From contig JAVYIG010000689.1 in assembly GCA_035222895.1 (NCBI GenBank), forward strand, positions 350,501 to 414,500: DNA of 64,000 nt. Reading direction: 5' to 3'. Position 1 is the first letter of the stretch. Every line of letters begins with the position of its first letter. This DNA is from Strongylocentrotus droebachiensis (lineage: Eukaryota > Echinodermata > Echinoidea > Camarodonta > Strongylocentrotidae). The notes under the pieces are model-generated. The model was not told the origin of the DNA. It did no database searches and worked only from the letters and a program-made list of their open reading frames with translations. Positions 1 through 10,350 of the stretch are shown here, one piece after another. The position numbers and the translations under genes are program-made.

Positions 1-600
1 TGAATGAATTTTGGATAAGAATGAGAGAGTACTAAGGAAAAAAAAGAATGAGAAGAGAAACATAGAGAGATGAGTAGACAACTAGACATTCAAAGAAAAG
101 ATGGGATGAAACTGGGTGAGTGAAGGAAGGAGTAAAGAGAGAGAGAGAAAGTAAGAAAGAATGGAAAAAGGAGGGAATGGGTATTAAAAGGGGAAGGGGG
201 TAGGAAGGAAGAGAATGTTTTGAAGAGGAGGGTAAGATAGACGTTTAAACAATAAAATACAAAAAATGTGAGAACGGAGTGAGGATGAGAGGGAGAGAGA
301 GAGCAAGCAAAAAGAAAGAAAGAGGAGAAAAAGATGAGAGCAGTAGAAATTAAAAAAAAAATGAAATTGGGAGAGGGAGAGAGAAGAGAGCGAGCAGGCA
401 GAAAGAAGAAGGAGAGAGGGGGATACGGAGTAGCAAGCGCAAGGAGAGACTAAAGAGAGAGAGAGAGAGAAAGCTAGAAGATAGAGAGAGATAGAAGGAA
501 GACAGTAGCAACAGAGAAGATAGAAGAGAGATGAGTTAAGAGAAGAGGAGAGAGGGAGAGACGAAGATGTAGCTTGAGGGGAAGGAGGGTAAGAGAGAGT
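1..600. repeat. GA-rich purine tract
   Basis: Almost pure purine on the + strand, made of GAGA, AAGAAAG and GGGAGA runs with no clean unit. No coding potential is seen. It lies upstream of the first visible PURA exon and could be part of a GA-rich promoter region or simply a decayed microsatellite; the sequence does not decide. Confidence 0.8.
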
Positions 601-2365
601 TCAGTGCATCATTTATCTCCAAGATGGCAGGCATGGTGCGTGGTTCATTCAGAGTTCAACCTCTCTCTGCCGCACACATAGGGGATTGTATTTAGATGAA
701 GAGAGAGCAGACTTTGCACAATGCTCTCAGTGATCGAGAAGAACATGAATAATTCTCCTTTCTCTCTCTTTCACAACATACCCTTTATCTTGGGTGAGCC
801 GACTGTTAGTAGTCGTTCGTTCGTACGTTACCCCCTCCCTCCATTCATGGCTCAATAATTAAAAGCTTTTAAAAACAGATGCATTAACAATAGACAGCCT
901 TTATCCTTCTCTTATTATTTATATTGGCATTTGGTTAAAACTTGTATTGACGAGATAATCAATTTTGCATTCAAAATAACTTTTTTAGGAGTACGCACAA
1001 TCTATTTGTGAATTGTGATGGATCTCTTTGTTGATTGTGAAATGAAATGTTTAATTTTAGAATTTGCATCAAACTTTACTCATTCTGATTACGGTACTAG
1101 AATAACTGGAAGCTTCATGTTCTGAACTACTCTGCACAATTGTGTGGTCTCCTCATGAAAATAGTTTATTTTATATAAATTATAGGCCATCGTCCAAACT
1201 TCTTGGAAAATGTACACATTGTGATACAGATATTGTCTGTAAAGATATTATCTGTATTTACAATGTAGAAGAAATTGTTGAAATCATGCACATTTATTTT
1301 CATGAGTGTGCAAGTATTTGATGTCAACTTGAATGTTTAAACAAAAAAAGTCAATCCTTTGAAGGCCTATCTTCTTTGTTTGTTAATGTTAAGGGATAGG
1401 GGAGGTTTTGCTTTGCTTTTTATTTGTTTGCTCTAAAAAAAATTTTTAAAAAAATCATATTTTTTGTTATGGGTCATTGGGGTTGTGTCTATTATGAGGT
1501 AGCAGGAAGGTTATGTGAGGTCTAGTAGAACTAGCACAAGACTGCAATCTGCAGTGCATATACATAAGTACAATGTACGTACATGTATAGGGCCTATGAT
1601 AATGGGCCATTCAGGTGTTGTGTAATCGCCATGCCTCACCGCCCATTGCCCCTGTCTACTGGGCTCTAAATCATGCCATTCGGGCTGTGTCTATTAGGAG
1701 GTCGTGGCAAGGTTATTTGAGGTCAAGTAGATTGTCAACAAACCCATATTCCTACGCCTAGCTATCAGTGGACCCCACAATGCATTGCCCTCTACATATA
1801 TTGTGCTTGTGTGTATTCAGTGCATTCGCTATGGAGTATATAGGCCCTCTTCAATACTGGACCAGAGCCATTTATACACGAGAGTTTGGCCAATTTACAT
1901 GTACCTGTACTGTAGGGCATTTGCCTATTCTGTTGTTTGAGACTTGCATGATCCCCTGAACTCAACCTTCTCTTTGAATCACTGTACTTATTTTTTTTCT
2001 TTTTTACTTTGTGGATCTTGCGGTTGATATGTTTTCAGATGGTATCCCCAACAAAAAGCAATGGTATTTCAGGATTTGTTCAAATATCCAGGATATCCTC
2101 TATTGCTTTTTTTTATAATTTTTTTTTTTCTCTTCTTCAAAATAGACATTCTGTCTTCCTTCCCAAATCCTGAAAGCATTTTGGACTTCTATGACTTGCA
2201 AAGAAGTAACATAATAGTGGATATAGACTGGTAGGGGGCATGTCGGCATCTTTTACAAAAACCGGTAGGCGGCCATAGCTAAAATCATGACTCCAATTTC
2301 GACCAATCAGATGGTTAGACTTCTAAAGAGAGGTATATAATTGATTTTATTTGTTATTGTTACAG
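601..2365 (+). other. 5' flank or 5' intron of PURA; start exon not found
   Basis: No exon can be confirmed here. An ATG in a reasonable context at 624 opens a 24-codon frame (M-A-G-M...) with a GTGCGT donor-like site directly after the fourth codon. That would be a phase-0 junction, while the best acceptor of the next exon (2366) needs phase 1, so it does not join cleanly. A secondary acceptor at 2376 (GTGCAG) would be in phase. The first coding exon may equally lie outside the window. Further on, 1468-1530 and 1672-1735 are diverged copies of one sequence about 204 bases apart. Confidence 0.35.
1858..1893. repeat. Single arm of a TIR element
   Basis: This stretch matches the inverted-repeat arms of the element at 42172-42342 (shared core AGAGCCAT, then TTTGGCCA). 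Only one arm is seen, so this is a solo or broken copy. Confidence 0.45.
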
Positions 2366-2469
2366 GCGGGGTGCAGGAATTGGCCACAAAAACCCTGCAC
2401 ATTCAGAGTAAGAGGTACTACCTCGATGTCAAACAGAACAGAAGAGGGCGCTTCCTCAAAATAGCAGAG
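2366..2469 (+). CDS. PURA: Pur-alpha exon: PUR repeat I, first half
   Basis: The exon follows a strong acceptor (TTATTGTTACAG) and ends at GCAGAG|GTAAGT. It enters in phase 1 and leaves in phase 0. It encodes about 34 residues including [20 protein letters not shown], the near-invariant first strand pair of PUR repeat I; vertebrate Pur-alpha differs at only a few positions here. The aromatic and basic residues of this beta-strand pair contact single-stranded nucleic acid in known structures. A second possible acceptor 11 bases downstream would start the exon with ELATK in phase 0. The exon identity is certain; only its exact 5' edge and the upstream partner are open. Confidence 0.95.
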
Positions 2470-3081
2470 GTAAGTGAGGTGCGATCAACCCTTTCATCTT
2501 CATCGCCATATCTTTTCCTATTTTTTTATTTTTTTCATTTCTTTATTGAATCATATCATCGTATCATTCTCATTCATAAACATTACGGTAAGCCAATTTT
2601 TTGTACCCAAAAGACCATTTAAAAAAAAATCAATCATTGTTTGCATTATATAACATTTGCACTACTGGTAAAACCCATGGAAAACTGTCAAAGTTTGCTC
2701 ATACCGGTTTAGGGGTGAGTAGTAGTGCACATGCCCACCCTGCAACAGAAATTGATAACTACAAATTGTTTTTCAGGGGAAAAAATACACGGGGGCTCGG
2801 GGCGAAGTAGCCCCCAAAATGCCAAACAGAGCCCCCAAAAGTCATAAAAGAGCCCCCCAAAATTTGCATAGAGTTCAATGCAAAACAAATTGAAGAGTGT
2901 TCATGCAAGCAAGCTTGAAAAGAAATAATAATAATAATAGCCTAATAGCCCACTCCAAATTTTATTAAACAGAAACGGAAGTAGCCCCCAAAATGGATTA
3001 ATTTTTGTTTTCCTGTTGTTTTTATGGAACTAAGAAACTTTTACAAAATACACAAATGCCGTGTTGCATCGATTGTGATCC
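2470..3081 (+). other. Start of the 24-kb PURA intron
   Basis: This is intronic sequence after the GTAAGT donor. It contains three copies of a GCCCCCAAAA motif (2809-2865 and near 2985), which look like remnants of a G/C-tract repeat. No gene is seen. Confidence 0.6.
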
Positions 3082-3361
3082 AATAGACCATTAATGTTAT
3101 CAAATTTAATTCATAAATCTATGTTTAGTGCCATGGTACAAATTATTTCATTCACCTGTTAACAAATAATTGTAATTCAATAGTCAGAATGCAAATGGCA
3201 TACATTGATTGTTGCTAGGCAGAACAAACATCATGGCTTGTCCTACCTAGCAACAATGTACAATAATGTGTAACAGGTGAATTAAATATTTTTCTACATG
3301 GCACTTAACAAAGATTTGTGCATAACAGTGATTTGATTACATTATGAAAATGGCCTATTAA
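3082..3361. mobile_element. Long palindrome, MITE or foldback element
   Basis: The left arm (3082 onward) is mirrored by the right arm ending near 3361. Inverted matches include ATTCACCTGTTA/TAACAGGTGAAT, TGTTGCTAGG/CCTAGCAACA and GTGCCATG/CATGGCAC, so almost the whole 280 bp can fold into one imperfect hairpin. No ORF and no certain target duplication are seen. Confidence 0.65.
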
Positions 3362-3462
3362 TTTGGGAGCATGATACTTGTGAATCAGAATCATGTGTAA
3401 TTTCAGAATTTTCCCTGCACACAAGTTTCCTGTTTTTAAGTAATGGTAATGTTTACCTTTAA

Positions 3463-3829
3463 AGGGATCCGGTAACTTTGTCTCAGATTCTGTAACAAAA
3501 TCCTGGATTTAGCTCATGCTGCAATCATAATTATAAACCTTTAGGTCAGTCAGGAACCCTGTGAATTTGACAAGCCGATAGCCTGTCTGATTATCAAGAT
3601 ATTTATGTTTGGAATGACAAATTTTGAAAACTGTTTGCCAAACGGTTTTCATAACACTACAGTCTATTGGGGAAAACGAGTATGGTTCAACCGGTCACCC
3701 AAAGTTTTTTTCTTTTTTGAGGCACTTCTTGATCATTTTAAAGCGTATGTCACAGACACTGATAATACATACACCTGTACATGTACATGTAGGGCCGTGC
3801 ATCTCAGATTATGTTGCTAAACGATGCCT
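3463..3829 (+). mobile_element. TTAA-flanked MITE, family A, copy 1
   Basis: The ends are inverted (AGGGATCC... and ...GATGCCT), and the element is flanked by TTAA at 3459-3462 and 3830-3833. A full second copy lies at 25899-26275. TTAA duplication is the signature of piggyBac and Kolobok transposases, so this is probably a non-autonomous member of one of them. The ORFs inside are not conserved between the copies. Confidence 0.8.
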
Positions 3830-4008
3830 TTAAACCCATGCAGCTACAGCTCATCAAGGAAATATATGAAACCCATTGTCAACTATCACCTAAATATAGT
3901 TTCTTGGTTCAAGTGCTCAATTATTAAATTGTGGACAACATCTCTCTTTATGAATTAATAACTATTTACTAGTCTTATCTTCAGGCAAAAATGGGAATTT
4001 TCTTCCAG

Positions 4009-4155
4009 GGTCCCACTTCACAAAACTTGTCTATCAGTGACAAATGACAATTTTAGTTTATAATACAAGCTAGTGAAATCCTTGCTTCTTATTGTTTATC
4101 AGCAGATTTGTTCCTGATTTTTGTCATTGTAAAAATGCTTTGTGAAATGTGTCCC
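4009..4155 (+). mobile_element. 150-bp MITE family F, copy 1
   Basis: This is a short element with palindromic ends (TTCACAAAAC ... CTTTGTGAAA) and internal GACAAATGAC/GTCATT repeats. Similar copies lie at 12222, 33163 and 62072 in both orientations. No coding content is seen. Confidence 0.8.
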
Positions 4156-4750
4156 AGATCTCAGGTTGCGTAGAGAGTTGTGCATACTGTAGTCTCATTT
4201 CCCGACTCAATTTCACACTTTCTTTTTATCATTTTTTGTTGTATTGGCAAAATAACAAAGACAAGAAGATACAGTGAAAGACAAAATATATTAGCAAGTT
4301 GATGTTTAAAAACACCATATATTTGCTTCACTAAGAAAATTGTGTTGTTCAATGTTTTTATATGGAGATCTGGCAGGGCCTGAGATTCTTGCCTGTGACA
4401 CCTGCAAACTGGCGTTTATTACCATGCATGCATTCTCTGAAAGTGGTCAAGATGGTCTGTCAATAGGCCTGTTTACTAATGTATTCACGGACCTTTAAAT
4501 TTGCACACGGTTGTAAGCTCTGGCAAACAAACCGAGCGCAGTGTCTGCTACGGCCCTGCTACACACACTTTGTATACGGCGATGTGGGGAATGCGAGGAA
4601 AAAAAGGCTGATCATCGTCCTAATAAACTTCGTTTAAAACTGTTTGTTTTCCAACCTTAGGGTATATAATTAAAATAAATATAGTTTTTCTCAGTTGTAC
4701 ATGACAAATCTTCGATTTTATTTTCCGAAATCCGACGAAATATCGCAAAA

Positions 4751-4978
4751 ATGGGAGGTAAGCATTGCTGTTACGGCACGTGTAACAGCGATTCACGGTA
4801 CGCAGACAGACCCCATATGAATGGTGTGTTTTTCATCCCGTTCCCCAAACCAAAGACGAACCTGGAGAAGTGTAAAATATGGATTAAGAATTGTGGAAGA
4901 AAGGACTTTGGAATCGACAGGATTTCAAGGAATACCTACGTCTGTTCAAAACATTTTGTAGGTGAAAATGTCGTATAA
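4751..4978 (+). pseudogene. THAP zinc-finger exon, truncated transposase N-terminus
   Basis: The frame starts at ATG 4751 and gives 75 residues. It has the C2CH pattern of a THAP DNA-binding domain: Cys6/7 and Cys11 near the start, an FFIPFPKPK stretch, Trp44, and Cys65-x2-His68 in TYVCSKHF. The domain breaks off after GEN, before the usual AVPTF box, where the sequence runs into the oppositely oriented SAP ORF. A GTGAAA donor-like site follows CATTTTGTAG and could have been the natural exon end. In THAP-carrying transposons this domain binds the element's own ends; alone it could still bind DNA but could not cut it. No downstream exon is seen. Confidence 0.75.
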
Positions 4979-5278
4979 TCCGAAATCTGGTATACTTTCA
5001 AAGTTCTCGGTGTAGCCGGTGATTTTCATTGGGTTGTCGAACGAGCACCCCGCACGCTCCAACTTCTCCCGCAGCGACCGTGCGGAGTCGAAGCTCGCAA
5101 GGTCCGGGTCTTGGGGCAAAGCGATATCGGCCACAGCAGTCGCAAGTTGAACTAGTTTCTGTTTGTTGTACCCTGATGTCGTAACTCCTCTCTTTCTTAA
5201 ATAATCGGTGAGCTCCTTCACTGTCCACTGCGAAAACGGCTTGCTGGAACTACAACTCGATGTCGAAGGCGATGCCAT
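4946..5278 (-). pseudogene. SAP-domain exon, truncated partner protein
   Basis: The ATG is at 5278 on the - strand and the frame gives 110 residues. Residues 18-52 form a SAP helix-extension-helix motif (WTVKELTDYLRKRGV, then KQKLVQLA), known as a DNA-binding fold. The sequence after residue 85 (NPMKITGYTENFESIPDFGLYDIF) reads like the conserved start of a longer protein. It then breaks into unrelated residues at about 4960, exactly where the THAP exon on the other strand ends. Matching of this N-terminus to SAP/YqaJ-type transposon proteins is from memory and should be tested. It is likely non-functional as it stands. Confidence 0.7.
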
Positions 5279-5636
5279 TGTAGAAATTAGGGTGAAAAAA
5301 CGTCGCGGTCGCTAGCAATGGCTTTGTATGTGTATAGCTTAGCGGGCATGGAAAAACAATGTGGCGACCGTGCCGCACCACGCAAAGCTTGCCCTACGTA
5401 GTAACAATCGCTAGGGTGCGAGGGATTATGACGTCACTCGCATATCATTAGTAAACAGGCCTATTGAAGCTCCATCGTCCCGGGAGCTTGAGTTGATTGT
5501 GGTCCATTGGTCAGGGATGAAACAGAGAATGAAAATGAGGGCAGATCACCTCTGAATAAGATTGAATGATTAAAGGGAATTTCAACTCATATGCTGCAAA
5601 TGATTTTGACAACTGTATGTCACTATTTTTGATCAA

Positions 5637-5890
5637 TGATTGAATGAATGAATGGATGGTCAAATGAATGAATGAATGAATGAATGAATGAATGAATGAA
5701 TGAATGAATGAATGAATGGATGGATGAATTGATGGTTGATAAATGGATGGATTGATTGATGAATAGAATGATATAGATTGAGGAAGGATGGATGGATGGA
5801 TGGAGGAAGGATTAATGGATGGATTAATAAATTAATTGATGGATAGATGTCTTTATACAGGTGTAGATGAATGAATAAATGGATGGATTC
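5637..5890. repeat. TGAA/TGGA microsatellite
   Basis: Perfect (GAAT)n repeats from about 5637 to 5720 decay downstream into TGGA, TTGA and TTAA variants. Confidence 0.95.
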
Positions 5891-6185
5891 ATTGATGACT
5901 AATAGTAATAATAATAAAAATGGTGCTTATAAGGCGCTTACCACCAAAGTCTCTATACGCCGCTAACAAACAAAGTACAATGATAAACAATAAACAAAAC
6001 AAAAAAGTGCAAATAAACCTACAAATTACAATACATATAATGAAATATATAGAGTGAGTCAATTATCCAAAGCAATTTTGAATAAATGTGTCTGAAGACA
6101 AGTTTTGAATTGGTTTAACAGCTTAACAGTTTTGACATTTAAAGGTAATTTGTTCCAAAGTTCAGCAGAAGCTTTGCAAATGATT
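5890..6185 (-). mobile_element. LINE 3' fragment (CR1/L2-like reverse transcriptase tail)
   Basis: On the - strand, from about 6179, a frame reads KASAELWNKLPLNVKTVKLL followed by a run ending CLQTHLFKIALDN and a stop. This matches the typical ALWNSLP...FKxxLKTHLF end of CR1/L2-type reverse transcriptase proteins. It is followed by a short 3' UTR ending in a (TTA)n tail (AATAATAATAA on +, near 5910). The copy is 5'-truncated, as is usual for LINEs. Confidence 0.85.
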
Positions 6186-6494
6186 GAATGGATGAATAGG
6201 TTGAGGATAGATTCACTGACTGATTGGTCAATGAATGGAGTGATGGATAGATTTATTGCTTAAATACAGTTCAATGCCTTACATATTTTGTTCAGAAATG
6301 TTAAAATAAATTTGTAGTGGTCTTCAGAATATGACGAGTGGCATTTTCTGCATTGCCCATTTAGGAGATCTGAGCAGTTTTTACTCTAGAAGAATAGTGC
6401 ACCACCCCTCCATTCCCTATCCCGGGGCCCCTTTCTTTCCAGTTTTTTTTTTATTTTGGATTAAGTTTAGATCTTCTCATATTAAACTTTGGTT

Positions 6495-6928
6495 GCGTTT
6501 ATCTAGCAAATTTTTGGCTAGAATCAGGTTTCTCAAACGTCTTTCAGGCAAATTTAGAAGTAGATAAACGCAAAGCCTTTTTTAAAGGGCTTTAGATATG
6601 GGCATACATGTATCTAAAGACGCAAAAAGGTGCGTTTTGTATGTGACATACAGCCAGAATCACGTTTCTGAGAGGTCGATAAACGCAAAGCTGTTTTGAA
6701 CGTCACATACAAATAGGAACACCCAGGTGTTGTGTACAAGCATGTGTGTGAAGTTAACCCCCGAGAAACTGTCTGCTTCCCGGGTCAAAACAGTTGGGCA
6801 GACACAAGGCCTTTATTTTGAATCGTGAAGAGTAGATGAACGCGACATCCCGCAAATCACGATCGTATAGTGGGGTTCGATAGTGGGGTACGATATGTAC
6901 ATATCTAGTGGCAAGCCTAGATAAACGC
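6495..6928. mobile_element. Inverted-repeat element (GCGTTTATCTAG ends)
   Basis: Perfect 12-bp ends, GCGTTTATCTAG at 6495-6506 and the complement at 6917-6928. The motif GATAAACGCAAAGC also occurs twice inside (near 6563 and 6680). No transposase is seen. The family is unknown. Confidence 0.55.
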
Positions 6929-7026
6929 GCTCTTTGTTGTTTAAATCTTTCTGACTCAAGATTGATCAATAAAGTTCTGAGGAGATCTTAACTCTAGCAC
7001 TGTCTACATTATTTTTCAAGAATAGA

Positions 7027-8034
7027 TCATATGTCGATCATTGCATTAAAAGAGGTAAGAAAAATCATTACAACTTTATAGGGCAACAATAGTATGTTTT
7101 TTAGCTTCCTTGACGTACATGTACATGTACTACAACATGCACATTTTATTTTTTTCAAGATGCAAACAGAATTGGAGATTGTAACAAATACAGTTCCGAA
7201 CGTGTCATGAATAAATTTCATCCAGACAAGTCTGAACATGCTTTTGCATAGAGTAAATGTCAGAGGTCGTAATGTTCCCTTAGCCAATAATAGAGCCTAG
7301 TGTTGAGCAACACAAAAAAAATCTTTTCCCCTCAAAATTTATCACAACATAAGAAAGCATAACTTGTTCATTTATCACTAGCTTACTTTCAAACTCTTAC
7401 ACTAGTATTCATGTTGCAAAATGTAAACTGTAGGAATGTTTTCCTCAGTTTTTCTGATCAAAGAGCTATCAAATAAATGCACGTTCTTGAAGCACCTACA
7501 TGTAATTGATGCGGTTGTTATTGACCAAAGTCGGTTAACTTTATATATAAAAGTGATGTTAAACATTGAATAAACATTTATGGCGAAGTGCTGAACATGT
7601 ACAGTGTGCAATAATGGATTTATTTTCTTCTTCTTCTTTAAGATAATCTGCCTCCTTCAATACTGAAGATTCTACACATGTACCTTTATAATAGTTCATT
7701 AATGAACAATTTTTCTTCTTTGCCTTATTTTTTTTTCTTCCCATTCCTAATCTTAGGGTTGAACATACATGTACATGTATGTGAAACTGTTATAACATGA
7801 TTTACATGAACATTGTACTTGTGTTTCCCTGTTCAATATTCCCCTTGACATTATCAAAGAGCTAATAAATGTATGTCAGCATTTTATTTTTTGCACTTTC
7901 TTGAAGCACCCAATTGACGTGGCTGTTATTGACCAAAGTCAGTTAACTAATAAAATGATGTTAAACATTGATTCTAAAATACATTAATGGCCAAATGCTG
8001 AACATGTACAATAATGGATTTATTTGCATACACC
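7027..8034. repeat. Segmental tandem duplication, part 1
   Basis: The sequence at 7455-7650 is repeated with divergence at 7855-8025 (shared TGTTATTGACCAAAGTC and GATGTTAAACATTGA). The block at 7693-7860 recurs at 8596-8770. Together they form a repeat of roughly 400 bp later split by an insertion. The ORFs in it are not conserved. Confidence 0.7.
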
Positions 8035-8339
8035 TGTTAGGCTGTGCACAACAGTACCTGAGTACACTCTCAGGCTTACAAGCGAATACTTGAATATTCA
8101 GACGCCATGTTTTTTTGTTTTTTGTTTTTTTTTAATTTATTTTGATTTTTTTGATTTTTTGATTTTATTTTTGCCACCACCATACCTTTGGAGCAGTATA
8201 CCAGTTCTGTCGCCGAAAACGCATGCAATTTGACTTTGAGTTGCAGTTCAATGCGCCAATTTAATAATAATAACAGTAAACAATGCTGTTTTAAAAACCA
8301 AAGATGGCAGAATAATCCATTTTCCTACAAGTCCAAACA

Positions 8340-8580
8340 GAAATCCAGACATTTGGTCCCAGTTTCTGAGTGGTGAGTTTGACAGTGCTTGAGTTGGGAA
8401 ACATTTTTACGGACGGCACCATGCCAGCGGCCGCCGCTCACCCAGGCACAGGTAAGCGTCGGCCTGGACAGATTATTATTTATTTTGTTTGCGGCCGAAT
8501 ATTCGGGTACGAGAAATCGTACCCGAGTAGTTGTCAACCATGCGGGTACTCGAGCATTCGACTACACGTCGCAGCCCTAG
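8340..8580 (-). mobile_element. hAT-like transposon end
   Basis: Read on the - strand from about 8579, the sequence begins TAGGGCTGCGACGTGTAGTC, the style of terminus seen in many hAT elements. It continues with CGGGTACGA hairpin motifs. The other end was not found, and the ORF through 8325-8537 shows no domain I recognise. This segment, with 8035-8590, interrupts the duplicated block described at 7027-8034. Confidence 0.5.
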
Positions 8581-8595
8581 TACATAATCACTATA

Positions 8596-8770
8596 GCTCA
8601 TTAATGAACATTTTTTTGTTCTTCTTTTCCTTAATTCTGTTTTCCCTTTTCCTTAATTTTCTTTCTTCCCATTCCTAAATCTAGAGCTGAACTACATGTA
8701 CATGAATGTGAAACTGTTACATGAACATGTACTTGTGTTTCCCTGTTCAATATTCCCCTTGACATGATTA
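8596..8770. repeat. Segmental tandem duplication, part 2
   Basis: Diverged copy of 7693-7860 (shared CTTCTTCCCATTCCTAA and CTTGTGTTTCCCTGTTC). Confidence 0.75.
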
Positions 8771-9075
8771 AACCGACCTGGTGTTCCTAATTTAGAATGG
8801 TTGGCTGGATAAAGGGGATCACATGTTTATTAATAGCAATTGTTTTAGCATTAATTCGCCCACTCTTTCCCACCAAAATAGAATCAATGTACTGCACTCA
8901 AGTTTTAATTTCACTTTCATTTTCATAGCTTTAAAACAAGCAAAGTGTTCTATATTGAGGAATTTAATCTGTATTTATGATACTGGTAGAGAGCTTTGTA
9001 CATTAACACTTGGAGTGCAAAAGGATTTGAACACGAACATTCTCTATATGAATACATTAGTAGTATTATTGTTGT

Positions 9076-9076
9076 T

Positions 9077-9111
<35 letters not shown>

Positions 9112-9150
9112 TATCAGCATTATCATCTTCATGATTATTATCATTATAAT
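9076..9150. repeat. ATC microsatellite
   Basis: (ATC)n run. The long isoleucine, methionine or serine ORFs over it come only from the repeat. Confidence 0.95.
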
Positions 9151-9289
9151 TTTTCAACAACAAAAAAATAGACGGAAGAATATGTACTCAATTTATTTAA
9201 AGTTGATTGATACAAATTTAATTTGTAGACACCCTTAGGATTAATTGACTGAGGATCTGTTGAGTGATGTCTTCTGGCCTTTGAAATAT

Positions 9290-9715
9290 AATATTTTAGA
9301 ATCTCATGAATACTATTTGCAATTATTGAAAACACAATGTATGAATATTCAATACTAAATTTGGGGGGATGGTTTTATTCATTGTTTGGAGGTTTATGAA
9401 TATTGAAGACAATAACTATTTAATGATTTGGGATATTTATTAATATTCATGTATAATGATTTCATGGTTTGGGATATTATACATCAACAGCAATGATTAA
9501 ATGATATTGGATGTTGTAATAGCTGTTGCAATGATTTTGGATGTTTATGAATATTCAACACTTTAGATTTGGATATTATGAATATTCAATGTGGATGAGA
9601 ATAATATCGGATCTTATTTAATAGTATTCAACTAAAGAACTTTCAATGATTCAATTATTTTGGATGTTTATGAATATTCAACTTTTCATAGTTTGTGATG
9701 TAATATGAATATTCA
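9290..9715. repeat. Degenerate GAATATTCA array
   Basis: At least eight occurrences of the self-complementary ATGAATATTCA-type motif, with TTTGGATGTTTATG or GGGATATTAT between them, spaced 40-70 bp. It is an old AT-rich tandem repeat. Confidence 0.7.
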
Positions 9716-10035
9716 GTGGAAGAGCATTCCACCCCGATGAATGAAATACTACACTATGAAGACCCCAAATCATCACGCTAAACAATACACGGCCACATCT
9801 TCGTGCTTTGCCGACATAGCCTACACAGAGCATACACCGAACCACCTGCTATTTAAGCAGTGAATGCATGCATCAGATTCAGGCAGATAGCGCTGCTGCT
9901 GAAGCTCTTTCGTACGCAACCAGGGATGGCTTAAAAATAGAATGAACCTTGCATGACTCTCTGCTTCTTGAATAAAATCACGCCACGACTACCACCCTGG
10001 ATCGTTCACACTGCAGCTCTTACATGTATATGTTC

Positions 10036-10350
10036 ACCCTGTTTCCACACAAAGATCCTAAGTTGAACTTAACTCTAAGTTGGACTTAAATATTATGGAG
10101 AGCCATTTGTAGCCTTACAATTAAATATATTCTAAAGCAAAAAATCAAGTATTTTAGACTTTTTATAAATTCCGCATCAAGAACATGAAATCTCTTTGAT
10201 AATAGAAAATATGAGTGATTTGAATCAACATTTTATGCCTTTTAAAATAACTTTTACAAAATATTTTCTTAGATGCTAACAGCTTTCCATAATTTTTAAG
10301 TCCAACTTCGAGGTAAGTTCAACTAAGGATCTTTGTTAAACACCCCCCAG
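10036..10350. mobile_element. MITE with about 55-bp inverted ends
   Basis: The left arm at 10036-10092 (AAAGATCCTAAGTTGAACTT ...) is mirrored by 10291-10350 (... AAGTTCAACTAAGGATCTTT). The arms are about 85% alike by eye. The interior is AT-rich and non-coding. Confidence 0.8.

Larger units (their letters stand above)
4465..5462. mobile_element. Internally deleted DNA transposon with THAP and SAP ORFs (ISL2EU-like)
   Basis: The termini are perfect inverted repeats, AGGCCTGTTTACTAATG at 4465-4481 and its complement at 5446-5462. They are flanked by AT at 4463-4464 and 5463-5464 (a TA duplication one base further in fits equally well). The + strand carries the first exon of a THAP-domain protein. 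The - strand carries the first exon of a SAP-domain protein. The two converge and overlap near 4960-4975 with nothing between them. Known of the ISL2EU superfamily, from memory: 2-bp AT/TA duplications and two genes, a THAP-type transposase and a YqaJ-nuclease protein. Inference: the two ends of such an element were joined by loss of the centre. Confidence 0.75.

Noticed and set aside
8823-9238. ORFs with poly-serine, poly-methionine or poly-isoleucine over the ATC repeat
   Set aside because: All three frames of both strands are open only because of the microsatellite.
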